A stretch of DNA of 64,000 nt, from contig MCGO01000024.1 of the NCBI GenBank assembly GCA_002104985.1, positions 124,001 to 188,000 of the forward strand, given 5' to 3'. Under the pieces are notes generated by a model that ran no database searches, was not told where the DNA came from, and worked only from the letters and a program-made list of their open reading frames with translations. This DNA comes from Rhizoclosmatium globosum (lineage: Eukaryota; Chytridiomycota; Chytridiomycetes; Chytridiales; Chytriomycetaceae). Made by a program: the position numbers and the translations under genes. Positions 34,799 through 46,650 of the stretch are shown piece by piece. The first letter of the stretch is position 1. Each line of letters starts with the position of its first letter.

Positions 34799-36188
34799 AT
34801 GCAAGTCCACTCACTCCTCGCGCTATCCGCGTGCCTCTCTTCAGTCTCAGCCCTGCCCTGGATGAGCTCCCTTTTTGCCCAGACCATCAACTACGATCCA
34901 AAATCCAACCAACAAGACCCCGCCACTGGATCTCAACAAAACAACGTGGGAAGCCCAAACAGAGCCGTGATTCCTGACTGGCAAACATGTCAACCCAACG
35001 TTGACTCATGCTCAACACCCGGTTACATATGTTGCGTCAATGCACCTGATCTTTGGAACAACAAGGCTACATGTCGCCCTCCCTCCGATTGCAAGTCCAT
35101 GAACAACAACCCGCCAATCAGCGACGTCGGCGGTCCTTGTAATCAAGCTATCCAAAACGCGGCTGTTTGTAAACCGGGGCTTGTGTGTAACCCTCCTGCT
35201 GTGGCTATGCCCGGGGCGCTGGAACATGTGCTCTGCCAAATAATAATGGGGGAGGTAACAAAATTGATAACTGGCAGACGTGTCAGCAAGGTCGTGACTC
35301 GTGTGCTTCGAATGGATTCGTGTGCTGTGTAGCTCAAGCGGACTTGTGGAACAATAAGCTACTTGTCGTCCTCAGAATGATGTTCAAACGGCGGTTGGAA
35401 CAATGGTGGTAACAATGGAAACAACGGTAACAACGGTGGTAACCAAGAGGCAACAAGATTGATAACTGGCAAACGTGTCAGCAAGGTCGCGACACTTGTC
35501 TCGAATGGATTTGTTGTTGTGTTGCCCAAGCCGATTAGGAAGCAAGGCTACTTGTCGTCCACAGAATGACTGTTCTAACGGTAGCTGGAATAATGGCGGC
35601 AACAACAACGGCAATAATGGCAACAACGGTGGTTCGAACAACGCGGTAACAAAGTCGCTGACTGGCAAACTTGTCAATTTGGCCGCGATTCTGCCTCAAC
35701 AACAACTACGTGTGCTGTGTTGCTCAAGCTGACCTCGGAATCGGTAAGGCCACCTGTCGCCCTAAAGACCAGTGTGGAAACACGAATGGAGGAAACAGTA
35801 ACAATGGTAACAACAACGGTGGAAGTGGAAAACTGGTTCCAATGTGGGAAAACTGTGGATTGACTGACACTTGTGCCAATGGATTGTTTGCTGTGCCGCG
35901 AAGGCTGATCTTGTTGGTGGAAAGACCACTTGTCGTCCATCAAATGGTGAGTGTTTTTTCATCTATTTCGTTGAATTTATGCTTAAGTTTATAACGTTTA
36001 GATTGTGGAAACACTTCTTGGCTTGCTCAGTGCACCAAAGACGACTGGATGTGTGGAACTGACCGCAAGACGTTGTACCAATGCACTCCATCCAAAATGA
36101 ACATGTGGGTTGGGCACCAAAGAAGGAATGTGATTCTGGATTCTTCTGCTATGACGACGGACAGTATGTTGGTTGCCGTAATTGGTAA
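34799..36188 (+). CDS. Secreted cysteine-rich protein E, heavily frameshifted
   Basis: ATG at 34799 and a signal peptide (MQVHSLLALSACLSSVSA). First-type modules as in gene A follow: a first copy (DWQTCQPNVDSCSTPGYICC, NNKATCRPPSDC), an odd spacer with four Cys (GGPCNQAIQNAAVCKPGLVC), then at least three more copies and a variant with MWENCGLTDTCANG. A GT-AG intron at 35947-36001 precedes the C-terminal module (DDWMCGTDRKTLYQC to FFCYD, VGC) that is shared with A and D. Nearly every repeat unit after 35200 contains one single-base deletion compared with gene A (near 35215, 35365, 35385, 35450, 35530, 35695, 35885 and 36105), so no long frame survives. Loss of runs in a repeat-rich region by the assembler, or real decay, both fit. 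Stop at 36188. Confidence 0.65.
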
Positions 36189-36294
36189 ATATCAGGGAAA
36201 AGATAGGAAGCCGCGCACATATATTTTCTCCTCCTTTTCAGTATTCAAAAAATAAAACAATACCATTCGACCCTTGATGTTTATGGCAACACCT

Positions 36295-37461
36295 TTAGGC
36301 AAGGTGGGAAAGAACAGGCTTCGCAATCAATTTGACGCTGGACACCTTTCCAGCAATTTGATCCTCTTGCGCAGCAACAATCTTATCCAGCCCACCAATG
36401 ACGCGAGTTGCTTGTGGAATGATCTTACCATCCTTCAATGCCTGGGAGACGAACCCCCAAAGCGCAGCAGAGAGTCCATAGTCCTGGGAAGATCCAGACC
36501 CAAACGTAACATGGCGATTTGGGAATGATTCCGCACCTTGGATATCGGCTGGATTGATGATGACGAGGTGTGATTCCTCAGTCGTTGAGAGAGAATCGAA
36601 CGTCGCCTGTGTTCCTGGACCAGCTGTTGTGAACGCGTGAGTGAGCTTTCCGTCCGTCAACGCGCGGATTTGGTCAACCACATTTGGGGCTTTATAATCA
36701 ATTGTATGGGTTGCGCCAATAGACTTGAGCAAGTCGTGATATTGAGGAGAAGCCGTTACAATCACCTTGACACCTGCCAATGCAGCAAGCTGGATGGCTG
36801 TGGAGAACAATTTAATCAATAAAGTCTGAGATACACTGTTTGGAACTCACCCAAATGACCAACAGAAGTAGATCCACCCCAAATAAGAACGTCTTCCCCT
36901 GATTCTTTTCAACCGCATCAGCAGTCCATGGAGCTGCCAGCTTAAGTTCTCTGAAAAGACATACAGCCGAAGTCATACCTGCAAGCGACTCGTCAGCCAA
37001 GAGTAATTTCCAACATACAACTTCAGACTCACCCGCAGCACCGATCGTAGCACCTTGCTCAAAGTAATTTGTTAGGAAGTCGAGAAACAGGCGGTTGGAA
37101 GCGCGGCGTACTGTTGAAACGAGCTTGTTCTCGCCCTGCCAATGAACGCCTGGAAAAACACGCGATCGCCAACCTTGAGAGCAGTGACTTCTGGAGATAC
37201 AGCGGTAATTATACCGGCACCGTCGCTTCCCATGACTGTTGGGAACTCTGTCACCAAGATTCCGAAGCGGGCGATCAAGTGGTCAACTGGGTTCAAGCCA
37301 GCGGAATCCACGAGAACAACGACTTCTCCGGGATTTGGAGTGGGGATTTCGGAAGAAATGAGTTCTTGAGGCCATGTTTCTTGGATTGGATGAGTTGGAT
37401 GTTGGACGTTGGAATGATCATTTTCTTTCAACCAAAAAGCAGCTTGAGCCTTAATGAACAA
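36295..37461 (-). CDS. Zinc-free MDR quinone oxidoreductase-like enzyme
   Basis: A medium-chain dehydrogenase/reductase of the quinone-oxidoreductase (zeta-crystallin/enoyl-reductase-like) group, NADPH dependent by family. N-terminal catalytic part: NPGEVVVLVDSAGLNPVDHL, ARFG, PTVMGSDGAGIITAVSPEVT, LKVGDRVFFQAF. Then EQGATIGAAG, MTSAVCLFREL, the Rossmann stretch VLIWGGSTSVGHLAIQLAAL and VKVIVTASPQYHDLLKSIGA, ending ISSVKLIAKPVL-like before the stop at 36295. Introns near 36967-37033 and 36798-36850 (both with GTGAGT donors). Frameshifts near 37075 and 36900 break the frame. No cysteine ligand set for structural zinc is seen. The 5' end is not settled: the frame is open to 37461 but lacks an ATG, so a short first exon probably lies upstream, near 37534. 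Confidence 0.7.
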
Positions 37462-37615
37462 TTATAATTATCTAAAATGGTTTGAATGTTTGAATTATCG
37501 AGTAGAATAGGTATGATATAAGAACTCACTCATCCATCTTGCAAATCGTGGGATCTTGGAGCAAAGCCCAAATTGATTTCAAAACAAACCCATCCTTCCA
37601 AAAAGTTACAACAAA

Positions 37616-39255
37616 ATGCTTTGGCTCAACCTCTTGGAATCACTTCTCCCTATGCCTGGGATGCGTCGGGCCTCATCATCATTTGGCTCTCAAGCTGCCA
37701 ATATCACCGACTCTTCAAGTCACTGTCAAACCAAACCAACTTGTCATTACAGGCATAGCATTGATGATAGCAGTTCAGTTCTTACACTGTTTCAGAGCCA
37801 GGGCATGCAGCCTGGCGCTACATTTGGCAAGCGGAGAGCGAGGTTGTGGTTGATTCAGACGACGAAAGCTATGCATTATTGGCTGAGTATCTTGCATCAA
37901 ATAACTCCAATGTCACGCCAGTGTTCACTGTTTTGGAGATTGATAAACAGAATGAAGACAGTCAGTCCAAACTGCGCAGTATATTCCAAACCCACCACAA
38001 CTTAAATCTCACTTACGTCTCATGAGCCCACTGCAAAGTCTGTCGTTGCAAGAACCGCGTATGAACCAAAGACAGCAAAACGCCAACCATCTTTTACGTT
38101 CCGAATGACGGCCAGTACCTCATTAAGTTCAATGGCGCCGATATCTACTTACGATAAGCACAAGCGAAAACAAGAACGACGCGAATCCCCGCGAAACAGC
38201 GAATTCACATTTCGTGGCCCAAATTACAACACAAACAACACTCAAATCTCCCTGGCACTTCCAAACAAACCATCACCCTCCGCACGTATCATTCAATGTC
38301 ATCCTCTGGCTTTCGCAGTATTCAAGCTTTACTTCAAACCGCAGTCGAAGCGTTCCATTCAAAACAACGCGGCAAGACCTCTGTTTTCGTTTTCCAACCG
38401 TCTACACGTCAGGATGGAAACGTTTCTCTCAAAAACCTGCACGACACCTTGATACTATATCCTGGCTCCTGAGATTAAAGACCAGTTGTTGGACGATGTT
38501 CATGGTTTCTTGAAATCGGAGGCTTGGTACAGAAACCTTGGTATCCCTTTCAGACGCGGGTATCTTCTCCACGGACCACCAGGAACGGGGAAAAGTTCGT
38601 TATTTTTGCTCTTGCTGGGAATATTGGGATGGATGTTTGTTTGGTGAATTTGGGTGCTCCAGAAATGAATGACTCGATTCTCGCGAATGCACTCAGTGAT
38701 TCGCCAAAGAATAGTGTGCTCGTTTTCGAAGATATTGATGTTGCTATGGGACGAAAAGAGGCTCCGGTTGTGCCTCCAGTACAAGAGGAAGGGGAAGAGC
38801 GGCGTCGAGGGCCTCCAGGTAAATTCCGTGGCGGTATGACTATGACATCCAGCGAAACTTCAAATGTCACATTATCTGGGCGTTTGAATGCTTTGGATGG
38901 ACTCATTGCCCAGGAGGGACGAATCGTGTTCATGACAACAAATAACATTGGAACCCTTCCTGCTGCTCTGATGAGGCCTGGTCGTGTCGATCGTCGTTTC
39001 TTGTTCCATTACGCTACAGTGGATGTCGCCGTTCGGTTGTTCGTCAGATTTTATGGTGATGTTCTGGGAGAGGAAGAAGCATCTTCAATTGGTCGAAAAG
39101 TCGCAGATCAATTGGGTGTGGAGACAGGCCAGTTTGGTATTGCACAGTTACAAGGATTTTATTCTCGTCACCGCTCAGATCCTCGCAAAATTCTAAGCCA
39201 TGTTGATGAGTTTTTGCTTGAGTTGGAACAGCAAAAGAAAGAAGAACAAAAATAA
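37616..39255 (+). CDS. BCS1-type AAA ATPase
   Basis: BCS1 translocates the Rieske protein across the mitochondrial inner membrane for complex III assembly; fungi carry several BCS1-like paralogs. A membrane segment (PNQLVITGIALMIAVQFLH) is followed by the BCS1-specific region (AAWRYIWQAESEVVVDSDDE, FYVPNDGQYLIKFNGADIYL, LRTYHSMSSSGFRSIQALLQ). The AAA core has RRGYLLHGPPGTGKSSL (Walker A), NSVLVFEDIDVAM (Walker B), an inserted charged loop, LSGRLNALDGLIAQEGRIVF, MTTN (sensor 1) and RPGRVDRRFLFHYA (arginine finger region). It ends at 39255. The N-terminal half hops frames (near 37790, 38020, 38150, 38240, 38465, 38605), so the start given is only the first plausible ATG. Divergent from the reductase gene. 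Confidence 0.7.
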
Positions 39256-39324
39256 TGAAATTTATTGATTAAAGTAATAAAACAGATCAATACTTCCAAT
39301 GTTGAGCCCATGGTTTGGTTGCCA

Positions 39325-41891
39325 TTAATTCTGTGGCGCGTTGTTCCAACATTTCGCACCATCATCATCCAAAGTTTTCAGCTCATTGATGCCATCATCC
39401 CAGAATTTCCGACAAACTATTTCATGCAATGAAGGTGGCTCTCTCTCCAAAACTGTGTGCATCAAAACTCTACTGTCGGTGGCCACATACAACCGAGTTC
39501 CATCTTCACTCCACAACAGCCCATTAATTGCTTCTACCCGATTTGGAGCATCACTCAACGCATCATTGACTGTTGGATGTACGCGCTTGAAATTGTGTCT
39601 CAATATTTGTCGCGGTGGATACACAAAACGTGGTTGTTTGTTTGGTGGAGCAATTGAAACGTCATCAGGCAATTCAGCAGTCAAGTCTACGATATGAACG
39701 TCTCCGTGTCTGTTTGAGAACGCAAGCAAGTAAGGCTTTGTTGGATGAAATGCAACTGAATATGTTGAAGCTGGAATCCCAATTTAAAAAAAAATCCAAT
39801 TAAAAGCTCACTTACTTGCAGCATCAATCTTAAAGACAACCCCAATTGAACAGCATCGATGATCAATAGGTATGGTAGATTGTCACAGGAAACTGCCAAA
39901 AAATGGGAAGTTGTATTCCATGAACAATACAAGACAATTAAGTCCGACAAGTTCCTAGCAGCTACACGTGGAAAATCGAGATCGTCTAAAACGAAGGGCT
40001 TGGACACAGCTATTGGGGCATCTACCATCGGAGCAAACAAGCAATCTTGAAAAACAGTATCAGACTCCATTAATAGATTCATGAGATTCACCTAATGGTA
40101 TCTGCTTTGGAGTTCCAAAGTGACGATATTGCAGTGTCGTATCGAAGTCGTCGTCAGGTGTTTGATGATCTAGGTCACCAGTGAAACTATATGACATATG
40201 AACAATCCAAACTCCTCCTTCGTCTCCGGTGATTGCCATATATCTCCCATCGGGAGAAAATCGAGCATCATTTGTTGGCGCATGGAAACCTAGAAGTGGT
40301 GGAAGTCGAGTAGAATTCGGATTTTCATCGTCAGCCTCAATTGACTGCGATCTCAAGAGGTATACTAACAGCATACTTAGTATTTTATAAATGCATGGGA
40401 TGCTGTGCCTTGTAATAACAACTTACCTTCGACAACTCTTGCGTTTCTTGTAACAAGCAAAGTGAACTCGTACTCGAATTCATCCATACTGTCGATTTTC
40501 CGTACGATGCGACGGGATAAGTTGACCGAGTTTGAAGTATCAAACATATTCGTCGATTGTCGTCGCATAATTAATTGTGGTTTGAGCGGATCTTCCATGG
40601 TGAACACCATCAATCTCCCATCAAAGAAACCAACTGCCAAGAATCCATACGCCATATCAGTACAGAGTACTTCGTTTGGGAAATGGAGGATCTCTTTGTA
40701 TCGTTGAAATCGTCAGTTTAACCTATATTAGGTATGCCACTAACCAATACTCGAATCCTGACGAATCTCCATATAGTTTGTAAATGGAAAAACATCAGGA
40801 GCAAATGCAGTCCTGAATCTATTTCTTTTGCAAAGATTGACGCACCAGCACGAAACAAGCCGCGGTCGCGTACTGTGAACGGGCGCTGCAGATGAATGTT
40901 GAAGATACTTTGATGGCGCTTTGAGCAGAGCTTGTTGAGGCTTTTCTGCCTGGCTGCGACTGAAGTAAGATACGCGTTCCATTTCACCCAGCATCAAATA
41001 TCCAGCACGTTGGTGATGACATGAGTCGGACGGTGAATTGGACCACTGATATGGATGACCTCGTCTGTAATAACGCATTCTAATGGTTGAGAATGTTGAA
41101 GTATGACTATCATCCTACATCAAAATCAGTCAATTCAATTTGATGTCGACAATATACAATAACTCACGGATCTTTCGAATTCAAGTTATTTGAAGCCATT
41201 TCTGAAGTCGTTTCCATGCCCTCTACCATAGCGTTATCTTCATTCTGAACCAACAGTCTCACAGGGGAATCCCAGTCCAAAGGCCAATCTCTCGCATCAT
41301 ATCCAAAGACCTCACACGTTGCCATGACTTCAGCTAACACGTTTCTGATTACTGTCGGTGGAGCTCCACGAGGCATCAAGTGCTGTATTCTCAAGAAAGC
41401 AGCATCAAGTCTCTCATCCCAACGACCAAACAACTCTCTCAAACGAGTAAATCCTTTCTTCCAAGTCCTTCACTCGCGGTTTACCGACAGGCACAGTAAA
41501 GCAGTTTGAGAAGAGCAGTGGGTGTCTGGGCAGGGCCTTCCCGCCAAACCACGCCAAGTCCCCCTTCACAACCGTCAGAAGCGGTGTCACATCTTGCACT
41601 TCACAGCGATCCCACGTGCGATTGAATTGAGCAAGCCAGTTGATGGCGTTGGTGATTGCATCTTTGTCAAACGGGTGGATTCGCCCAACAAACGACTGCA
41701 CATCATCACGTTTCAGAACAGACCGGCAAATGTAAATAAACGAGCGGATGGCATTGTAAGCCACGATGGATTCGAGATTGCCTTGTCGCCGCATCTCGTC
41801 TGTTGCACTCAAGTCAGCATTCGGCACCTTTCATCCTGAATACGCTTAACTCACTAATGATGGCTGCGGCAGTATCTTCGCTGATTAACAT
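39325..41891 (-). CDS. WD-repeat (DUF2415-like) protein
   Basis: Minus-strand gene with about five introns (for example 40689-40739, 40370-40431, 40049-40093). The N-terminal 250 residues are helical (LESIVAYNAIRSFIYICRSV, RWDERLDAAFLRIQHLMPRG). The rest is a beta-propeller: FAPDVFPFTNYMEIRQDSSI, DMAYGFLAVGFFDGRLMVFT, APTNDARFSPDGRYMAITGD, SHFLAVSCDNLPYLLIIDAV, SVAFHPTKPYLLAFSNRHGD, LLWSEDGTRLYVATDSRVL. The FSNRHGDVHIVDL blade is like the fungal DUF2415 WD module as I remember it. Frameshifts near 41845, 41450 and 39850 interrupt it; the ATG at 41891 is the best start seen. It is convergent with BCS1, 70 nt away. Partner proteins unknown; a scaffold role is typical for the fold. Confidence 0.6.
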
Positions 41892-41975
41892 CCCTTCATT
41901 CCCCCTATGAAGCCGACGTCTTCAAACAGTGGGGGATTCTCATCATCTTCATTCAACATTTGACTTCTACTATTA

Positions 41976-44900
41976 TTAATTGAAAGAGAAGGGAGAGGAA
42001 TCAATTGAAATCATCGCATTCTCCAACACTTTGATAACGTGCTCGTAGAGTCTTGATCAATGAAAGTAAATACAAGAAATGCAAGGAATCTGTTGAACGA
42101 ACCTCATAATCATGCGATCCGATTCACTAACACCTTCCTCCATTTCTTCAATCTTCGTTCCACCGACATTGTCTCCGCATAAACTCCACATTGATTCTTG
42201 ATCTTCAGGCAGCGAAACAAAGCCAAGCACAGACTCGCCAGTCACAAACGCAAGAGATTCTTCAACAAGCATAATGCTGCATAGTTACATTTAACCCGGG
42301 CACGTGAATAGTCAGTGCTTTACCTCACAAGAACATCATCGATTATGACTTCATCTCGTAAACAGAGCTTTACATCAAAATTACCAAAATTAGCTAAAAT
42401 TCGTTCAAATTCACTGTTACCCTTGCATGAGCCATCGCAACCCTCACTAACGACTCCATTGTCACAAACATCGAATCGCTTCCTCCAAGTCCACTTCCAC
42501 CTCCGATCAATTCCCAAATGTCTTGCGGATCAAAGTGAAATACGCCTTCAAAAAGTCAGAACAATTGTGTGGGATGCTAAAATAATAGAACATGATAAAG
42601 CGAAACGATGAAGTTCGGAAATCGAATCGAGTTACGTGACAGAAATGGAAGAAACCGTGTGAATAAACCGTGAGAAGTCATCGTGGCTGATGAATGGCGC
42701 CCAATCTTTGATGTCCTTCGAGTCTTCATTGTCAGACACTCCACTTGGGACGGCACTGAAAAGTAAATGACTCGCAAGCGCTTCTTGGTGATGTGGTTGT
42801 GAAGAGGATTTCAAGTTGATGCAAATGTCGAATTTCCTAGAAAACGAATAAGCATAATAAGAAAATGAGTGTTGGTAAAGAACGTACGAGACATTGGAGT
42901 CAGGATGGGACTCAAGTTTGCCTGCAAGACTTGTATCAGAACCAAACATAAGATCAAAGTCAGCTCACAGATAATGTTCCAGCTTCACCGGAACCTTCTT
43001 GCTTCACTTTCACTTTAACGCTTGTCATCAATCGAGCAGAACCCCACAAAATCACATTCGAATGAAATAGCAATGGATTTTGGAATCCAGGAATTCGTGT
43101 TGAGATAACAGGATTATCCACAACTTTTGAAGATTGATTGTCAACGATTATTCTATCTGAAGTGAAGTCACCTTCACATAGACTCTTGATATCTGATTTT
43201 GCGGCACAATCCAAATTACAGAAGAGGATTCCGTCTTTGCATCCGTTAGAACAGACCCTTGGTACATAGTTTAAGATACCGCACTTCAAAACATCATGCT
43301 ACTCACTGGTCTGACTGCCCTCATCATTCCCCAACAATCCACCTTTCCTTCCTGACCCCCATCCGAAAACCTCCGAAACGATCCAGCTTCATTCAAAACC
43401 CGTTTTTGCATTGGAGTAAAATCATCTGTCACAAGTAAAATTGATGGAAGCTCGAACGGCCTCGTTCGAATCAGTGCAGCTGGTGTGTAATTCAATCGAC
43501 GACGGCGTGGAAACGAGGCTGAGGAGAAGAGAGAGACGTAGTTTTCTCCACATTTTGACAGGAACTTGTCTTGCTGTGCTAAATTAGATGGTTGAAATAT
43601 TAAGAAACGAGCAAACCACAGAAGGAATCAATGAGGCGTTGAGTGAATGTGAAGGATGACAAATTCTCTATAATGCTGTCAGAAGAGCGAAGCTGGTTGG
43701 ATTGGACCATGGACTCACCTTCAAGAAGGGCTACAATTGAATTTGGGAGATTGTCTCCATTTTCATACGTGCCGAAGCGCGTTCTCGGCATTTCAAATGA
43801 AGCGTTGTTGCTAAGCGTGGATACTGTTTTTTCTATGATTAAAAAGAGTGATATTTAAGAGGGCTATACCCAATCCAGCTTCTTTGCGTTGTTTGCCTGT
43901 TATTCGTTTTAACTTTGCATTAAAGGGTCTGTAACTCACCTCAAATACGACAGAATACGACAGACTCTTGACTGCAGCTTGAAAGGTCATATCCATACTC
44001 AAACTCAAACGTCGGTGCGATCCTATCACCTGTACGTGATCACCAACTTGAGCAATGTTTACCAATTCATCTTGAAGAATTTAGAACTTGATTTGAAGCA
44101 TAATACTCACCTTTCAAGATCACAACAATAGTATTCGAGAAACAACCATTCGCTGCATCAGCAGAAAGTTCAATGGTCTGACAGCCTGGACTCGTTTGAG
44201 CAGGCGAAAGGGGCAGTTTGATAGATTGATTACATATGAAGCAACGATCAGCCAGAGATTCTTTCATTTCTTTCTCGCAGTCCATGCAGCTTAGATTCAG
44301 ATCGTTCGATTTGGTTCTTTAAAGACTTCTGTGAGTTTTCCTGAATCAAGTTAAAGCTATACTCAACTCTGTCGCTGACTGAGTCAAGTCTCCGAGTTCT
44401 GATCGTTTAATTGCTTTATATTCAGACTGACCAGAATCATTTTGCAGCATGGTGACGCTCATATGAGTTTTCCCAAGGCACCTGGAATTTTCGCACACAT
44501 AACGGCGTTGAAAGCTGCTTAAAATTAGACGTATTCAATATCAGAAGAGATGTTCTCACATAATATAGGTTGGTGGATGAAGTTTTGTGATGACACCACG
44601 AAGATGGAACAATTTCGGACTTTTCTCCAACATCACCTTAGAATCAAACAGTTGCGCCTTCCAGTCCGAAATCTGAAGCCTATCAATTTGTTAGAGGACG
44701 TACACGAGAGAATGAGAAGTTACTCTGTGATAGCAGGCAAGTATGCTGCACGTATGACAAGCTGGACATCTTCAGTATAAATTTTGTCATCTCCAGATGC
44801 CTTTTGAATTAGGTATACACTTGCAGAATGTAGCTTCTTTTCCATATTCGCGTCGAAGTGGGCCAGCGACAAGGATTCTAATATTCCAACATCAACAATG

Positions 44901-45060
44901 TACTGCTATTCCTGAGGCGTACCATCAAATCAAGCAGCAACATTGGATCGATTTCAAGAACGACGCGGTAGTGCGAGAATCGAGCATTGATTGACTGTTT
45001 CGCGCGTTGAGCGTCAAAGACGGCTTTTGTGAAATCTTTGCGGTGATGCTCGATAAGGAC
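41976..45060 (-). CDS. MCMDC2-like meiotic MCM-family protein
   Basis: Many short exons on the minus strand follow the order of human MCMDC2. N-terminal block: SHYRVVLEIDPMLLLDLM, then SGDDKIYTEDVQLVIRAAYL. Next a zinc-binding pair, RRYVCENSRC and CMDCEKEM. Next NIAQVGDHVQVIGSHRRLSL (end of OB fold). The ATPase region reads PSILLVTDDFTPMQKRVLNE where MCM helicases have a GxxGxxKS P-loop, then GILFCNLDCAAKSDIKSL in place of Walker B, then NPLLFHSNVILWGSARLM. The C-terminal helix bundle, SMFVTMESLVRVAMAHA joined over a small intron to KLCLRDEVIIDDVLVRIM, is the MCM lid. The last exon ends at 41976 after an intron at 42052-42102. Loss of the P-loop is typical of MCMDC2 rather than MCM8/9. In animals MCMDC2 supports meiotic crossing over. 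The true start may lie in the Asn-rich exon at 45127-45473. Confidence 0.65.
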
Positions 45061-45126
45061 TGTTCAAGATGCGTCAGAACCAGCGCACTGTTACAGAAGA
45101 ATAAGAGAAACGAACAGGCAGCCAAG

Positions 45127-45133
45127 TCAGGCG

Positions 45134-45168
<35 letters not shown>

Positions 45169-45473
45169 GGGATTTGGAGCACTCGAATCCGAATCAACTC
45201 CATCGCCACCAACATCTTCCGCAACCGCAACCACGTCGCACTCTGGAACCGTCGCATCGATGTCCATCGTATTTGGTTCTGAGGTTGTTGCGCGTTGCTC
45301 GTTGGACCTCCGAGTCGGCTCAAACACATCCAAGTCCTTCTTCGCTTTCGCCGAAAACCGAGAACGAAGCTGTGCCTTGGTCTCCGCGAGTTGTATCTGT
45401 AGAATTAAGTTGAGCGCGTACTGTTGGTTGACGACTAAATACTTGCCTGTTCAGATGGTGTGAGGTGTGTCAT
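45127..45473 (-). CDS. Asn-rich small ORF, possible MCMDC2 N-terminus
   Basis: ATG at 45473 (MTHLTPSEQ), then an intron at 45397-45446 with a GC-AG border (CAG|GCAAGT ... TACAG), then IQLAETKAQLRSRFSAKAKK and an acidic stretch ending in about 12 Asn and a stop at 45127. Total 98 aa in frame. It either is a small separate protein or, if the frame shifts in or near the repeat, the disordered N-terminus of the MCMDC2-like gene. It is divergent from the seven-helix gene, 145 nt apart. Confidence 0.45.
45133..45168 (+). repeat. (GTT)12 microsatellite
   Basis: Twelve perfect GTT units, read as Asn codons (AAC) on the minus strand. Likely polymorphic in length without changing frame. Confidence 0.9.
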
Positions 45474-45617
45474 GTGTTCACTTGAACAGTGTTCGGACAA
45501 CAATTTATATCGATAAAAATTCTAAAATGCGACAGATTTATTTTACATTGTGATGGACAGCCTCATTGTTCCATCACAAACCAATCACTGAAGAACCATC
45601 AACTAATCAATCCCAAA

Positions 45618-46494
45618 ATGTCATCTCCCGTAAACGACACCATCATCTCGGATCCACCATTCCCGCAGCCAGAGCCATATGGCGCAAAGACTATTTTCAT
45701 GATAGGCTCCACAATCTATTGTATGGCTCTCGAAAATAGCGTTAGAGGCTTGATTGATCTGTTTTTTGCTGTCCGTGCTCGCAAACAGTGGAATATCAAT
45801 CTAAAGATTATTTTCACTTCTAATATTCTATTAATGACAAAGTTTGCGTTGGATTGGGCTCAAGTTTTCGTTACGCCCAGTCCTGATTTTGCTTATGATG
45901 CTATGAAATGGGGGACACTATACAATGTGTCTGTTTCCGCATCTATGCTAAGTATTGGTAACATTTATCACCTTGAAACACTATCAAAATACAACTCTTT
46001 TCCCTGATATAGACTGCTTTCTCTTGTATAAAACCTGGGTGGTTTGTTCCAAAACACGGTTTTTCAAAGTTATTGCGATAATTGTGTGGCTTTTGAGACT
46101 ATTTTGGGCTGTCACAAACATATCAAAAGCATTTGTGATTTGTTACGAGGGCTTCGGCTGTGGTTACAATGAACATCGGCTGTTGCGAATCGGAAATGTA
46201 ATCGGCGATGCTATAATCGACATTACTTGTACACTTTACATCGTTCTTTCGTGTCAAGTGCACTTGAAGTCCGATATCAAGTACCTGGCTGTTGTGATAA
46301 TGACCGAGAATCTGCTACGAACATTCTTCCTCTTTATTTTTAACTGTGTCACTGTGTGGACTTTTTTGGCATACGATGAACTGGACCCAGTAGTAAAATT
46401 AGTGACGACGTATTTGTATGCTTACGTGACAGCAGTTGCCTTGAACTCAGAGTTTTATTGTGAGTGCATTCGTGGTTTAAAGATCAACCAATAA
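45618..46494 (+). CDS. Seven-helix integral membrane protein
   Basis: Two exons (intron 45958-46012) sum to 822 nt, 273 residues, no frameshift. Start ATG at 45618 (MSSPVNDTI). Seven hydrophobic segments can be counted: TIFMIGSTIYCMALENSVRG; LKIIFTSNILLMTKFALDW; LYNVSVSASMLSIDCFLLY; FFKVIAIIVWLLRLFWAV; IGNVIGDAIIDITCTLYIVL; IKYLAVVIMTENLLRTFFLF; LVTTYLYAYVTAVALNSEFY. A short polar N-terminus and short cytoplasmic-type C-terminus (CECIRGLKINQ) fit a receptor-like topology with the N-terminus outside. No GPCR family signature (DRY, NPxxY) was recognised, and no sugar or ion transporter motif, so the role is open. It converges with the amidase/DM9 gene. Confidence 0.65.
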
Positions 46495-46650
46495 TAGCGA
46501 CAATTGAATAGGGTTGAGGAAACGTAACGACGCAATCGCCAATCATAAAGCACTAGTTCAAAATATTAACGCTCCATCACTTCCACAAATGAAACCATTT
46601 TCAAACTCAGAAGAAACAGAATAGTGTTTATAGAATAGTAAAGAAATCAA

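Noticed and set aside
45133..45168. Regular GTT repeat as a possible CRISPR or array
   Set aside because: A plain trinucleotide microsatellite without spacers in a eukaryotic gene.
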